Source: CADEED01 sp039930985
GTDB taxonomy: Bacteria > Pseudomonadota > Gammaproteobacteria > Steroidobacterales > Steroidobacteraceae
Length of the DNA stretch: 64,000 nucleotides
Assembly (NCBI GenBank): GCA_039930985.1
Contig: JBDTSV010000067.1
Span: 1 to 64,000 of the forward strand
Reading direction: 5' to 3'
The notes beneath the pieces are model-generated. The model made no database searches. It was given only the letters and a program-made list of their open reading frames with translations, and was not told the origin of the DNA. This document shows positions 34,942 to 43,626 of the stretch, piece by piece. Made by a program: the position numbers and the translations under genes. Within the stretch, counting starts at the first letter, position 1. The number at the start of each line of letters is the position of its first letter.

Positions 34942-35278
34942 ATGTCGAAACTCGTCGGCGAAGTCGAAGAAAGCTTGGCGTCTCAGATCATGGAGATTCG
35001 CGGCCGACGTGTGCTTTTGGATCAGGCGCTGGCAGCGCTTTTCGGCGTCACTACCAAGGTGTTCAACCAAGCTGTTCGCCGAAACCGAGCGCGATTTCCC
35101 GAGGATTTCGTACTCGAGGACACTCCTCTCCGAGTGGCAAATCTTAAGGTCACAATTTGTGACCTTAAGATTGGGACATGGGCAGCATCGGAAGTACGCG
35201 CCACTCGATTCGGGAGTCTTTGGCCATTTGATCCGCCGTACAGTGTCAGCACTTGGTGTGGCCTGTATAAGGAGTGAC
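34942..35278 (+). pseudogene. ORF6N gene, frameshifted and truncated
   Basis: The first half (IMEIRGRRVLLDQALAALFG, NRARFPEDFVLE) is in one frame; from about 35130 the homology moves to another frame (ILRSQFVTLRLGHGQHRKYA) and then breaks off before the AFTEHG motif and the C-terminal half. The gene at 37665 shows the intact form. The palindrome 35140-35172 sits directly at the frameshift region. Confidence 0.8.
35140..35172. repeat. 33-base perfect palindrome inside ORF6N gene
   Basis: Perfect 16-bp arms AATCTTAAGGTCACAA and TTGTGACCTTAAGATT around one T, the longest single-base-centred palindrome in the window. Confidence 0.95.
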
Positions 35279-35409
35279 TAACTCCTCGCCGCCGGTGAGA
35301 TTGTGCGTTTTAGTGGCTGAACGTCAAGCTGCGGATCGCGTGCCATTTCTTCGTGAACGCCGTAGATAGTCGTCTCGTACGCCTCAAGTAGCTCCCGTAG
35401 CATCTTTCG

Positions 35410-36468
35410 ATGCGAAGGAAAGCAAAGCGCGTGGTTGCCAAGGCAACCGATGCCCCGGCGATTCTCGCTGACATTCGCCGCTTGATCATAGAGGCTCGAG
35501 GTCGCGTCGCCAGCACTGCGAACGCGGTACTGACGATGCTGTACTGGCAAGTCGGCCAGCGAATCCGGGCCGAAGTTCTCCGCAATCAGCGCGCGATCTA
35601 CGGTGAGCAGGTTGTCGCCTCAGTGGGTAGACAATTGAGCGCGGAGTACGGGGCGGGCTTCGCAGAGAAGAACCTGCGGCGAATGATACGATTCGCCGAG
35701 ATTTTCCCTGACCAGAAGATTGTCGCATCACTGATGCGACAATTGAGCTGGACGCATTTTCTTGAGCTACTACCGCTCAAAGAATCCCTGCAACGCGACT
35801 TCTACGCCGAGATGTGCCGCGCGCAAGGCTGGAGCGTGCGGGCCTTGCGCTCCAAGATCGGCGGCATGCTCTATGAGCGGACCGCACTCTCCCGCAAGCC
35901 CGCCAAACTTGCTCGGATGGAACTTGAGACGTTGCGTGACGAAGATCGGCTATCTACCAATCTGGTGTTGAGGGATCCATACCTTCTCGACTTTCTCGGC
36001 CTTAAGGACGCATATCAGGAGCGAGATCTGGAAGCCGCCATTCTGCGTGAGATGGAGAAGTTCATCCTGGAGCTCGGAAGCGGCTTTGCCTTTCTTGCCC
36101 GGCAAAAGCGATTCACACTCGATGGCGAGGACTTTCACATCGACTTGCTCTTCTATCAGCGAGACTTGCGCCGGTTGGTGGCGGTGGAACTCAAGCTCGA
36201 CCGATTCCGTCCTGAACACAAGGGTCAGATGGAGCTTTACTTGCGATGGCTCGACAAGCACGAGCGCAAGGCGGGAGAGGAGCCGCCCATCGGGATCATC
36301 CTATGCAGCGGCAAAGACCATGGACGCATTGAGCTTCTGGAGCTCGATAAGACCGGAATCCACGTTGCGGAATACCTGACGGCGCTGCCGCCGAAGGAAG
36401 TCATGCAAAAGAAGCTGCATCAGGCGGTGGCGCTTTCGCGGGCTCGGATTGAGAGCAAGGCGGAGTGA
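35410..36468 (+). CDS. DUF1016 / YhcG-family PD-(D/E)xK nuclease
   Basis: A 352-residue protein. The N-terminal domain (LTMLYWQVGQRIRAEV, LSAEYGAGFAEKNLRRMIRF) and C-terminal nuclease domain (GEDFHIDLLFYQRDLRRLVA, then VELK) define the DUF1016 family. The PD-(D/E)xK site is visible as Asp245, Glu260 and Lys262. Family members are common in accessory regions; the DNA target is unknown. A perfect palindrome lies in the codons for IVASLMRQL. The 128 bases before the gene show no other gene. Confidence 0.88.
   Translation: MRRKAKRVVAKATDAPAILADIRRLIIEARGRVASTANAVLTMLYWQVGQRIRAEVLRNQRAIYGEQVVASVGRQLSAEYGAGFAEKNLRRMIRFAEIFPDQKIVASLMRQLSWTHFLELLPLKESLQRDFYAEMCRAQGWSVRALRSKIGGMLYERTALSRKPAKLARMELETLRDEDRLSTNLVLRDPYLLDFLGLKDAYQERDLEAAILREMEKFILELGSGFAFLARQKRFTLDGEDFHIDLLFYQRDLRRLVAVELKLDRFRPEHKGQMELYLRWLDKHERKAGEEPPIGIILCSGKDHGRIELLELDKTGIHVAEYLTALPPKEVMQKKLHQAVALSRARIESKAE
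35719..35743. repeat. perfect palindrome inside DUF1016 gene
   Basis: Perfect 12-bp arms ATTGTCGCATCA and TGATGCGACAAT around one C, coding for IVASLMRQL. The second DUF1016 gene has another palindrome at the same place. Confidence 0.95.
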
Positions 36469-36511
36469 CGTTTCCACCAAAATCGACTGCCGGCTCATCT
36501 GAAGGCAGCAT

Positions 36512-36720
36512 CACGAGGCGCTCTACAGGTGGGTCAACCAAAACCAAACCTACCGCCGCGAAATTTCCGGCGGCTATCTTTGGTCGCCCAAGCGCAACGC
36601 TAACAAAGCCCGCAATCCCTTCTACGAGTCCATGCGCTTGCGTCTCGCTGTGCGACCTCAACTTTTGTGAGTCACGCATCGCCGCGCTCGGCATCGCGCG
36701 CTCCTATTGCGGATACCAGG
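36512..36720 (+). pseudogene. HNH-endonuclease N-terminal remnant
   Basis: In one frame the DNA codes for HEALYRWVNQNQTYRREISG, then GYLWSPKRNANKARNPFYES, a stretch found near the N-terminus of a family of HNH endonucleases. From about 36655 another frame goes on as SRIAALGIARSYCGYQD, also part of that family. The HNH site itself is absent. It runs straight into the DUF3427 remnant, as if a deletion had joined two genes. Confidence 0.65.
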
Positions 36721-37461
36721 ATGCGTCGCGCCCGCGGACGGCTGCTGCATATCGACGATCTCGTCCGGATCCATGCGCATCGCAGGTTCTTGAGCAACGC
36801 GGCGCGGGATCTCCGGAGCCTGACGTCGAAGGACCGCCGACTCCTTCGTATGCTGCTCGCGTCCCTGACCGATGCAGAGACCACTGAAGCAGCCATCGCC
36901 GAGCTCTGGGGCTTGAGGCGGTTCGGTCCGAACTACTCGAGCTTGTGGACATCCTCGAGACGCGCGTCTCGCACCTGCAGGCGCCGCTCCCATCCCAACC
37001 CGACGTGCCGCTGCAGATTCATGCGCGTTACACCCGTGTCGAAATCCTCGCGGCGTTCGGCTCCGCGGGCGAAGTGGCGACTCCCGAATGGCGCGAGGGC
37101 GTGAAGTGGTTGCCCGATGCCAAGACAGATCTGCTCGCCTTCACCCTCGACAAATCCGTGGGGCACTTCTCGCCCACGACACGCTACAAGGACTATGCGA
37201 TCAGCCCGAGCCTCATTCACTGGGAGAGTCAGTCGCGCACGCGCGAGGACAGCGAGACCGGCCAGCGATATCAATTCCATGCCGCGCGCGGCTCGTCGAT
37301 TCTGCTGTTCGCGCGGCTGAACACGGATGAGCGCGCGTTTTGGTTCCTGGGGCCGGCTACGTATGTGAAGCATGAGTCGGATGCCGATGGCGATCACGTG
37401 GCGGTTGCACAAGCCCATGCCGGGGGATTTGTTCGCGGCGTTTGCGGCGGCGGTGGCGTGA
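36720..37461 (+). pseudogene. DUF3427 helicase C-terminal remnant
   Basis: A decayed paralogue of the last 250 or so residues of the helicase at 31675. RLLHIDDLVRIHAHRRFLSN and RRLLRMLLASLTDAE are in one frame, ETRVSHLQAPLPSQPDVPLQ to FLGPATYVKHES in a second, and MPMAITWRLHKPMPGDLFAA in a third, ending in a TGA at 37461. The PLD and motor parts are missing. Confidence 0.85.
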
Positions 37462-37496
37462 GCTGGCGTACTTACAAATCAGGAAGTTGCGCATTG

Positions 37497-37517
37497 AAGG
37501 TCAAAATCTGTGACCTT
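37497..37517. repeat. imperfect palindrome
   Basis: AAGGTCA and TGACCTT with a 7-base centre; a decayed relative of the other palindromes. Confidence 0.5.
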
Positions 37518-37548
37518 AGAAAATTCGCTGACGATCAAATGCTTGTGG

Positions 37549-37577
37549 GTTCAAGGTCGCAACTTGCGACCTTGAAC
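37549..37577. repeat. perfect palindrome, non-coding
   Basis: Perfect 14-bp arms GTTCAAGGTCGCAA and TTGCGACCTTGAAC around one C, 87 bases before the intact ORF6N gene. No gene covers it. Confidence 0.95.
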
Positions 37578-37664
37578 ATACCCCTCAAGTGCTGGACGAT
37601 TTCTTCACCAACACCATCATTTCGCAGGTAGCCGAGGCCGGTCTCCGTCGGCAAGCTCGCGTGC

Positions 37665-38180
37665 ATGCCAGATCTTCCCGCCGAAGTTCCGTCTGCGCCT
37701 GTCCCGCGCATTCTCGAACTGCGCGGTCAGCGCGTGCTTCTCGATTCCGATCTCGCCGCGCTCTACGGCGTCACGACCAAGCGCCACAATCAACAGGTGC
37801 GGCGCAACGCGGATCGATTCCCGACAGATTTCCTCATGGAGCTTTCAAATCAAGACGTTGCAGTCTTAAGGTTGCAATTTGCAACCTTAAGATTTGGTCA
37901 TGGCCAGCACCGGAAATACCCGCCGCCGGCCTTCACCGAACACGGCGCCATCATGGCGGCAACAATTCTCAACAGTCCGCGAGCCGCGCAAATGAGCGTT
38001 TACGTCGTTCGCGCGTTCGTTCGCTTTCGGAAATCCTTGGCGACCCATGCCGAACTCGCGCGAGAACTGAAAGCGCTGCAAAGGTCAGTTGCAACGTTGG
38101 ATGCCGATACGCGCCGCCAGTTCGAAGTCGTGCATGAAGCAATCCTCGGGCTCATGAATCCGGCGTCGCGCAAACAGTGA
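37665..38180 (+). CDS. ORF6N-domain protein, intact
   Basis: A 171-residue protein, the best-preserved ORF6N gene here: PRILELRGQRVLLDSDLAAL, LRFGHGQHRKYPPPAFTEHG and AQMSVYVVRAFVRFRKSLAT, then a helical tail. ORF6N proteins derive from phage antirepressor-type regulators. The palindrome 37864-37892 codes for VLRLQFATLR in its middle. The gene lies downstream of the DUF3427 remnant. Confidence 0.85.
   Translation: MPDLPAEVPSAPVPRILELRGQRVLLDSDLAALYGVTTKRHNQQVRRNADRFPTDFLMELSNQDVAVLRLQFATLRFGHGQHRKYPPPAFTEHGAIMAATILNSPRAAQMSVYVVRAFVRFRKSLATHAELARELKALQRSVATLDADTRRQFEVVHEAILGLMNPASRKQ
37864..37892. repeat. perfect palindrome inside intact ORF6N gene
   Basis: Perfect 14-bp arms TCTTAAGGTTGCAA and TTGCAACCTTAAGA around one T. 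The position matches that of 35140-35172, but GGTCACAA is replaced by GGTTGCAA on both arms. Confidence 0.95.
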
Positions 38181-38370
38181 TGCAGGTGGAACAAGCCAGC
38201 CGCGCGACGAAGGTCGACAAACCTGCACATCTGATCGTCTCGCCAGCGGCCGATCCGAAGTCGCTGGAAAAGATGGGGATCAGGCCGGAAGCGAAGGTGA
38301 ATTTCGGCGCGTTCTCTTCCAGGGCTGAGAAAGTTTCTGGATTGTTGTTCGAAAGATTGGTCGGGAGAAT

Positions 38371-38397
38371 GTGTTTAGGATGTCGCGGAGGCGGTAG
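38371..38397 (+). repeat. copy 2 of a 27-base repeat
   Basis: Partner of 34831-34857. It lies in the 348-base stretch 38181-38528, in which I see no gene. Confidence 0.6.
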
Positions 38398-38528
38398 TCC
38401 ACCCGAGAGAGGAGTAGAGAGAAGAACTTTCAACCAAGGGTTTTGCTGATGGGCGTCAGCCTTCTCGATCCAGCTCGTCCTCCAAGAGGGGCCGCGCCGC
38501 CCAAGCGACGCGACCCCGCACCTCAGCC

Positions 38529-39650
38529 TCAATGCGCCACGAGTCCGGACGCCGACGCCGGAATGCCGTCAATGCGCGAAGTGGCGCGCAGGCTGCCGTC
38601 CTCGCGAATGCGGAAACCGTGAATCATCCCCACGTTGCCCGTGAGCACGAACAGGAAGCCGCCGTCGTGGCTTGCGGCCACGTCGATGGGCGAGCTGCCG
38701 GCGATGGTCCGTCCGGTGACGCCATTGGCGTTGAGCAGTGTCAAGGCGCCGTTGCGCGCGACGCTGAAGCCGGTGACGCTGCTGCTGCCGGTGTTCGTGG
38801 CATAGGCGTAACGGCCGTTGCGCGTCACCGCGACCCAGCAGGCGGCGGTCTGGCCGCCGGAGATCGACGCGCTAACTACTTCCAGCGGATACTGCGCACC
38901 ATCGAGTTCGTAGGAAGACACCGTGCTGGCATTCGGCGCGCCGCCGGCGGCCTCCGACACGATCAGGTTGTCGTGCCGGTCGAACGCGAAGCCGAACGGT
39001 GTCATCCCGTTGGAGGCGCGCACTTGCGGAGCCTGTGCCACGCCGTCCACCACGTCATAGAGCACGATCTTGTTCGTGCCCTTCTCGGTGACGACGAGCA
39101 CATCGCCAAACGTATCGAACGCAATCTGCGCGGGGCCCGTGCCGCTGCCGCTCAACGGACGCGTCGAGCCGGGAATCGGATACACGCGGCGGTCGTCGCC
39201 GGCATAAAAGCCCGTGATGTTGCCGTCGCCACCGGCGTTGAGCACGTACATGAGGTCGTGCTTCACGGTGATGCTGATGGGCTGATCGCCGCCGGATGCC
39301 AGCTTCTGGGTCAGCACCAGACGATCGCCGAACACCGAGAACACCGAGATCTCGTCGCTGCCGGCGTTGATGGCGTACAGGCGCCGACCGTCGGGGCTGA
39401 GCGCGAGCCCGCCCTGATTGCCGAGTGCAGCCCCGGTGCCGCGACCCCGTGTGGACACGCGATCGACGAGCTTCAGATCGCCATTGCGATCGCGTCGCAT
39501 GACCAGGATTTCGTTTTTGTTGGCGTCGTTGCTTTCGGTGTACACCGCGCGAGGACCCTGGAAGGGTGGGTGAAAGTTGAGGGAGTCGTCCGACGCCGTG
39601 GCCAGGCCAGACAGCAGTGCAAGTGAAAGTGCGATCGACATGCGATTCAT
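38529..39650 (-). CDS. secreted lactonase-like beta-propeller protein
   Basis: A 373-residue exported protein (signal peptide ending near ATASD). It has seven-bladed propeller repeats (GGLALSPDGRRLYAINAGSD, ISVFSVFGDRLVLTQKL, PIDVAASHDGGFLFVLT), as in the 6-phosphogluconolactonase-like/YncE-type families. Export makes a role in the pentose pathway unlikely. It is backbone-like in composition and lies between two defence-type segments. Confidence 0.7.
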   Translation of the reverse strand: MNRMSIALSLALLSGLATASDDSLNFHPPFQGPRAVYTESNDANKNEILVMRRDRNGDLKLVDRVSTRGRGTGAALGNQGGLALSPDGRRLYAINAGSDEISVFSVFGDRLVLTQKLASGGDQPISITVKHDLMYVLNAGGDGNITGFYAGDDRRVYPIPGSTRPLSGSGTGPAQIAFDTFGDVLVVTEKGTNKIVLYDVVDGVAQAPQVRASNGMTPFGFAFDRHDNLIVSEAAGGAPNASTVSSYELDGAQYPLEVVSASISGGQTAACWVAVTRNGRYAYATNTGSSSVTGFSVARNGALTLLNANGVTGRTIAGSSPIDVAASHDGGFLFVLTGNVGMIHGFRIREDGSLRATSRIDGIPASASGLVAH

Positions 39651-39871
39651 GAGTATCCCCTTGTGTGGTTAGAGCACGAAGGGGAGACCGCCGATCCCTG
39701 GCATTCACTTCGCCGTTCGCAGCAAGGCGCCTGGTCCGTCGGAAAAATCATCCAGAAACATCAGCTTGAAGCGAATCAATTCGTCCATGCCGCGCGCACC
39801 GGGAGTCCAGCATTGGGTGCCGTTCATCCGCGAGCGAAATAAACGCAGGTCGCGGCCGGTCACTTGAGTCG

Positions 39872-40777
39872 ATGGGCGCTGCTGTCAACGTGGATTTGCT
39901 CGACGACCTGCTCGCGGCCGTGAGCTTGCGCGCGCGTATCGTATTCCGCGGCGTGGCCTGTGAGCGCTGGGCTCTCGGAGGTGGCGGCACGCAGGGTCGG
40001 CTCGGGTTCCACTTTGTCATTTCCGGAAGCTGCTGGGCGCGGATGGCGGACGCGAAGGCGCCGGTCGAGCTCACGACGGGTGCGCTGCTCATGTACCGGC
40101 CGGAATGCGGCCATCTGTTGTCACATTCGTCGCGCCAGACCGCGCCGCTTGCGCCGGCACGCCTCCAGCCGCTTCAAGCAGGAGCCGAAGGCATTCACGT
40201 GGGGCTGCTGTGCGGCTTTTACGACGGCGGCCCGGCATGCGCACCGCTGCTCGATGCGCTCCCGGCCTATCTACTGTGGCCCGGCCTCGCGGCGATGCCG
40301 CCGCCGCTGGCACGGTTGACGCAGGCGATCGGCAGCTGCGCATTCGACCAGACGCGCGGAGGAGAGCAGATCCTGGTCCGCCTGTGCGAAGTGCTCCTGC
40401 TGATGATCATGCGCGAGCCTTCGGTGATTCATCGCGAGCGCGTCGCGACGATCCGCGCGCAACACGATCCGCTGCTGCGGCGTGCGTTTCAGGCGATCCA
40501 CGCGCAGCCCGGCAAACGGTGGACTTTGGCGGCGCTGGCGCGCAGCGCCGGCCTGTCGCGTTCCACGTTCGCCGAGCGCTTCAAAGGCGCGGCGCAGATG
40601 CCGGCCATGACGTATCTGCGCGGTTATCGCATGGCGCTGGCCGAAAAGCGCATGGACGACGACGGCCTGACAGTCGAGCAGGCAGCACGCGCGATGGGGT
40701 ATCGGAGCACGGCGTCGTTTCGCCGGGCACGCAGGCGTGTCGCCCGCGCGTCAAGTGACCCTGGTCCCGGGCAGTGA
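39872..40777 (+). CDS. AraC-family transcription regulator
   Basis: A 301-residue regulator. The N-terminal part resembles a cupin-type sensor domain (LGFHFVISGSCWARM, LLMYRPECGHLL). The C-terminal part holds two helix-turn-helix motifs (WTLAALARSAGLSRSTFAER and LTVEQAARAMGYRSTASFRR). It probably controls nearby genes, but no binding site can be named. It is divergent from the propeller gene. Confidence 0.85.
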   Translation: MGAAVNVDLLDDLLAAVSLRARIVFRGVACERWALGGGGTQGRLGFHFVISGSCWARMADAKAPVELTTGALLMYRPECGHLLSHSSRQTAPLAPARLQPLQAGAEGIHVGLLCGFYDGGPACAPLLDALPAYLLWPGLAAMPPPLARLTQAIGSCAFDQTRGGEQILVRLCEVLLLMIMREPSVIHRERVATIRAQHDPLLRRAFQAIHAQPGKRWTLAALARSAGLSRSTFAERFKGAAQMPAMTYLRGYRMALAEKRMDDDGLTVEQAARAMGYRSTASFRRARRRVARASSDPGPGQ

Positions 40778-40827
40778 TCGTCGACTGCACGAGGTCGACA
40801 TTACCCGCGGTCCATTTGTTCTGTTCG

Positions 40828-40930
40828 TCCGCCGGCCAGCAGATGAGTGTGTATGTCGTGCGCGCCTTCGTAAGAACGCGTGAGCTACTTGCTTCGGGCG
40901 AAAAAGCAGTAGGTAGAGCTTTGGAAGCTG
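40828..40930 (+). pseudogene. C-terminal scrap of an ORF6N gene
   Basis: QQMSVYVVRAFVRTRELLAS and EKAVGRALEA match the AQMSVYVVRAFVRFRKSLAT region of the intact ORF6N protein. There is no N-terminal part. It lies between the AraC and hydrolase genes. Confidence 0.75.
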
Positions 40931-41051
40931 CCACAGTGATCGATTGGCAGGCTTCTTGATGAGAAACCTCTGCGCCGGTGCGCGCTTCGCGGTGGCTCGA
41001 ACAACGCGTATCCTGTCCCGCATCGACGCTTGGTGACGTGAGGAATTCAGC

Positions 41052-41846
41052 ATGACCGAACCGCGAAAGCTGCGCGCCACACGGCGTGGAATTCTCAAGA
41101 CCGCGGCCATGGCCGCGCTTGCCGCACCAGCGCTGGGGCGCACGACGCCCCAACCGGGCAAGGCGGCAAGGACCGCCACTTTCGTCCTGGTCCACGGCGC
41201 CTGGCACGGAGGCTGGTGCTGGCAGCGAGTCATCGATCGCCTGACGGCGCAGGGCCACCGCGTGTTCGCCCCGACGCTGACCGGACTCTGCGAGCGCTCG
41301 CACTTGAATTCGCCGAGCGTCAATCTGTCCACGCAGATCAGCGACATCGTGAACGAAATTCAATGGAAGGATCTCGAGAACGTGGTGCTCGTCGGCCATT
41401 CCTACGGAGGAATGGTGATCACGGGTGTCGCCGAACAGCTTCCATCGAAGATCGCTTCGATCGTCTACCTCGATGCGTTCGTCCCAGCGGATGGACAGTC
41501 CCTCGGCGATCTTGGCGGAAGGGTCGATGCCGGTCCTTTCACCGCACCCATTCCGGCGGCGCGTTTTGCCGTCAATGAGGCCGATCGAGCCTGGGTCGAC
41601 AGCAAAATGACGCCGCAGTCGACCGCTTGCTTCACCGAGAAGCTCAAGGTCACGGGCGCGTACCAGAAGATCTCCCGAAAGACGTATATCCGCGCAAAGA
41701 ACTTTCCGGGATTCGCCGCGACGCTCGAGAAGGTCCGAAGCGATGCTTCGTGGAAAACCTACGTCGTCGATTGCGGGCACGACGTCATGATCGACAAGCC
41801 CGATGAGCTCACGAACATTCTCGTGGAGCTGATTGGCCGCGAATAG
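41052..41846 (+). CDS. exported alpha/beta hydrolase
   Basis: A 264-residue hydrolase with a Tat-like leader (ATRRGILKTAAMAAL). It carries the oxyanion motif VLVHGAWHGG, the nucleophile elbow GHSYGG, an acid region near VYLDAFVP and the catalytic His in CGHDVM. The pattern HGAWHGGWCW is typical of the esterase branch that includes plant methyl-ketone/SABP2-type and many bacterial esterases. The substrate is unknown. Confidence 0.82.
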   Translation: MTEPRKLRATRRGILKTAAMAALAAPALGRTTPQPGKAARTATFVLVHGAWHGGWCWQRVIDRLTAQGHRVFAPTLTGLCERSHLNSPSVNLSTQISDIVNEIQWKDLENVVLVGHSYGGMVITGVAEQLPSKIASIVYLDAFVPADGQSLGDLGGRVDAGPFTAPIPAARFAVNEADRAWVDSKMTPQSTACFTEKLKVTGAYQKISRKTYIRAKNFPGFAATLEKVRSDASWKTYVVDCGHDVMIDKPDELTNILVELIGRE

Positions 41847-42043
41847 TCCGACAAGTATGAGGATCCACGGCCGTCGCCTATCCCAGTTCTTGGCCATCGG
41901 ACTGAAGTGCACCGTCGATGGTCCTCACTCGTCCCTCCTCGTCGATAGTCAGCGAGTAAGTTGCGCTGAAGCGGGCTAACGACGCGACCTGGAACGTGAA
42001 GCCGCACAGTGATGATCAGTATCCAGAGCCGCGTCGAGTGGAC

Positions 42044-42118
42044 ATGCCGGATCTTGTGCCTGCCCTGCATGCAGAAGTTTCGAATCAATCTGTCCCGCGC
42101 ATTCTCGAACTGCGCGGC
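42044..42118 (+). pseudogene. N-terminal scrap of an ORF6N gene
   Basis: MPDLVPALHAEVSNQSVPRI followed by LELRG is close to the start of the intact ORF6N protein (MPDLPAEVPSAPVPRILELR). The homology stops there. The rest of 41847-42224 shows no gene. Confidence 0.75.
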
Positions 42119-42224
42119 CCGGTACGCGTCGCCAGTTCGCGAGCCACACGAAGGTCTGGTGAGCGTCCCCGTGCATGAATGGCATTTGTCACTAAACGCA
42201 CCAGATTGTCGGCTGGAGCGCCGC

Positions 42225-43310
42225 ATGCACCTGGGTTTCACTGGATGGCATCGAGACCTCTCCGAAGTGCCACGCGTCACTCCATCACTCCCGCCTGACT
42301 ATGGCACCACGCTGAAAGCTCTCCAGCAGCGGGTTCTCCAGGCACGGTCGCGGGTGATTCTGTCCGCGAACTCTGCCCTGGTGATGCTGTATTGGGAGGT
42401 TGGCCGAACGATACTCGAACGCCAGTCGCAGGAAGGCTGGGGCGCCAAGATCGTCGACCGTCTGGCACGCGACCTGCGCAGGAGCTTTCCGGACATGCAG
42501 GGATTCTCGACGCGAAACCTCCAATTCATGCGTGGCTTCGCCCGGGAATTCCCGGACTCGGCAATTGTGAAACAGCTTGTTTCACAATTGCCTTGGGGCC
42601 ATGTGCTCTGCCTGATACAACGCATCAAGGGTCCCGTGGCTCGCGAGTGGTACATGCGCCAAGCGGTTTGCCACGGTTGGAGCCGACGCACGTTGGAATT
42701 GCAGATGCTGGCGAACGCCCACGAGAGACAGGGCAGGGCAGTCACCAACTTCGACTCCGCCATGATGCTGAGCGAATCCCGACGAGCCGCCGAAGTCTTC
42801 AAAGACCCCTATCTTTTCGATTTTCTCGGAACGACCGACATCAGCCGTGAACGGCAAGTCGAGCAGGCGCTCGTCGAGCATATCCAGCAATTCATGCTCG
42901 AGTTGGGAAGCGGCTTCGCCTTTGTCGGCTGGCAGGTGCACTTGTGCATTGCAGGCGAAGACTTCTTCCTTGATCTGCTCTTCTATCACCTGAAGCTGCG
43001 CCGGTACGTGGTCGTCGAGCTCAAAGCCGTACCCTTTGATCCGGCATTCGTCGGGCAGATCAACCTTTATCTGTCTGCAGTTGATGACCAGCTCCGGCAC
43101 CCGGCGGACGCGCCAAGCATCGGACTCTTGTTGTGTCGTGCGAAACACCAGGTGCTGGTCGAACACGCGCTGCGTGACCTGAAGAAGCCCATTGGTGTCG
43201 CAGGATGGGAGGCCACGTTGGCGAAGGTGCTGCCGGAGGGACTGGCCGGCAACTTGCCGTCGGTGGAAGAGCTGGAGGCGGAGTTGACGGGCGAGCGGAC
43301 TGGGCGATAG
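42225..43310 (+). CDS. DUF1016 / YhcG-family PD-(D/E)xK nuclease, second copy
   Basis: A 361-residue paralogue of the protein at 35410, with the active site at Asp250, Glu265 and Lys267 (FFLDLLF, VVVELKAVPF). I chose the ATG at 42225, seven bases after GGAG; the frame is open to 42009, but that part reads through an ORF6N scrap in a wrong frame. A 33-base palindrome lies in the codons for AIVKQLVSQLP, at the same place as in the other copy. The stretch 43311-43626 after it shows no gene. Confidence 0.85.
   Translation: MHLGFTGWHRDLSEVPRVTPSLPPDYGTTLKALQQRVLQARSRVILSANSALVMLYWEVGRTILERQSQEGWGAKIVDRLARDLRRSFPDMQGFSTRNLQFMRGFAREFPDSAIVKQLVSQLPWGHVLCLIQRIKGPVAREWYMRQAVCHGWSRRTLELQMLANAHERQGRAVTNFDSAMMLSESRRAAEVFKDPYLFDFLGTTDISRERQVEQALVEHIQQFMLELGSGFAFVGWQVHLCIAGEDFFLDLLFYHLKLRRYVVVELKAVPFDPAFVGQINLYLSAVDDQLRHPADAPSIGLLLCRAKHQVLVEHALRDLKKPIGVAGWEATLAKVLPEGLAGNLPSVEELEAELTGERTGR
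42560..42592. repeat. palindrome inside second DUF1016 gene
   Basis: Perfect 15-bp arms GGCAATTGTGAAACA and TGTTTCACAATTGCC around GCT. The arms differ wholly from those at 35719-35743, but the coding position is the same. Confidence 0.95.
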
Positions 43311-43626
43311 CTAGCGACTCATGCTCGAATATTTGTCATACGCGGCAAGCGCACTCGATCGGCAGCTTCTACTCGCAGATGTGTCCGACGGGTGACATCG
43401 TCGCGATCATCAAGCTGCCGCAGGCGCTGTCTCTGCCGGATCTCGAGACGGCGGACAGACACTTGTGTCGAGCTTTCAACGGCCATCGGAAGTCGCAGGG
43501 TCGCGTTGTAGGCCGAGTGGGCCGGCTGGAGCTTGCGGTAACGCGTCAAATCCTATTGCGTCGACGCGATCGATCGGCAATCGTGCGTTAGCCGACATGT
43601 GAGTCGGCGTTCCGGCGGAGATGCAC

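Noticed and set aside
37400..37461. Gly-rich tail of the DUF3427 remnant as a new protein end
   Set aside because: The neighbouring frame reads MPMAITWRLHKPMPGDLFAA, the normal end of the family, so the tail is a frameshift product.
42009..42224. Extended N-terminus of the second DUF1016 protein
   Set aside because: The frame there reads through an ORF6N scrap in a wrong frame; the ATG at 42225 has a good ribosome site and fits the paralogue.
43311..43591. Coding sequence between the DUF1016 gene and the lipoprotein
   Set aside because: A frame with IVAIIKLPQALSLPDLETAD is open here, but it has no start, no ribosome site and no family that I recognise.
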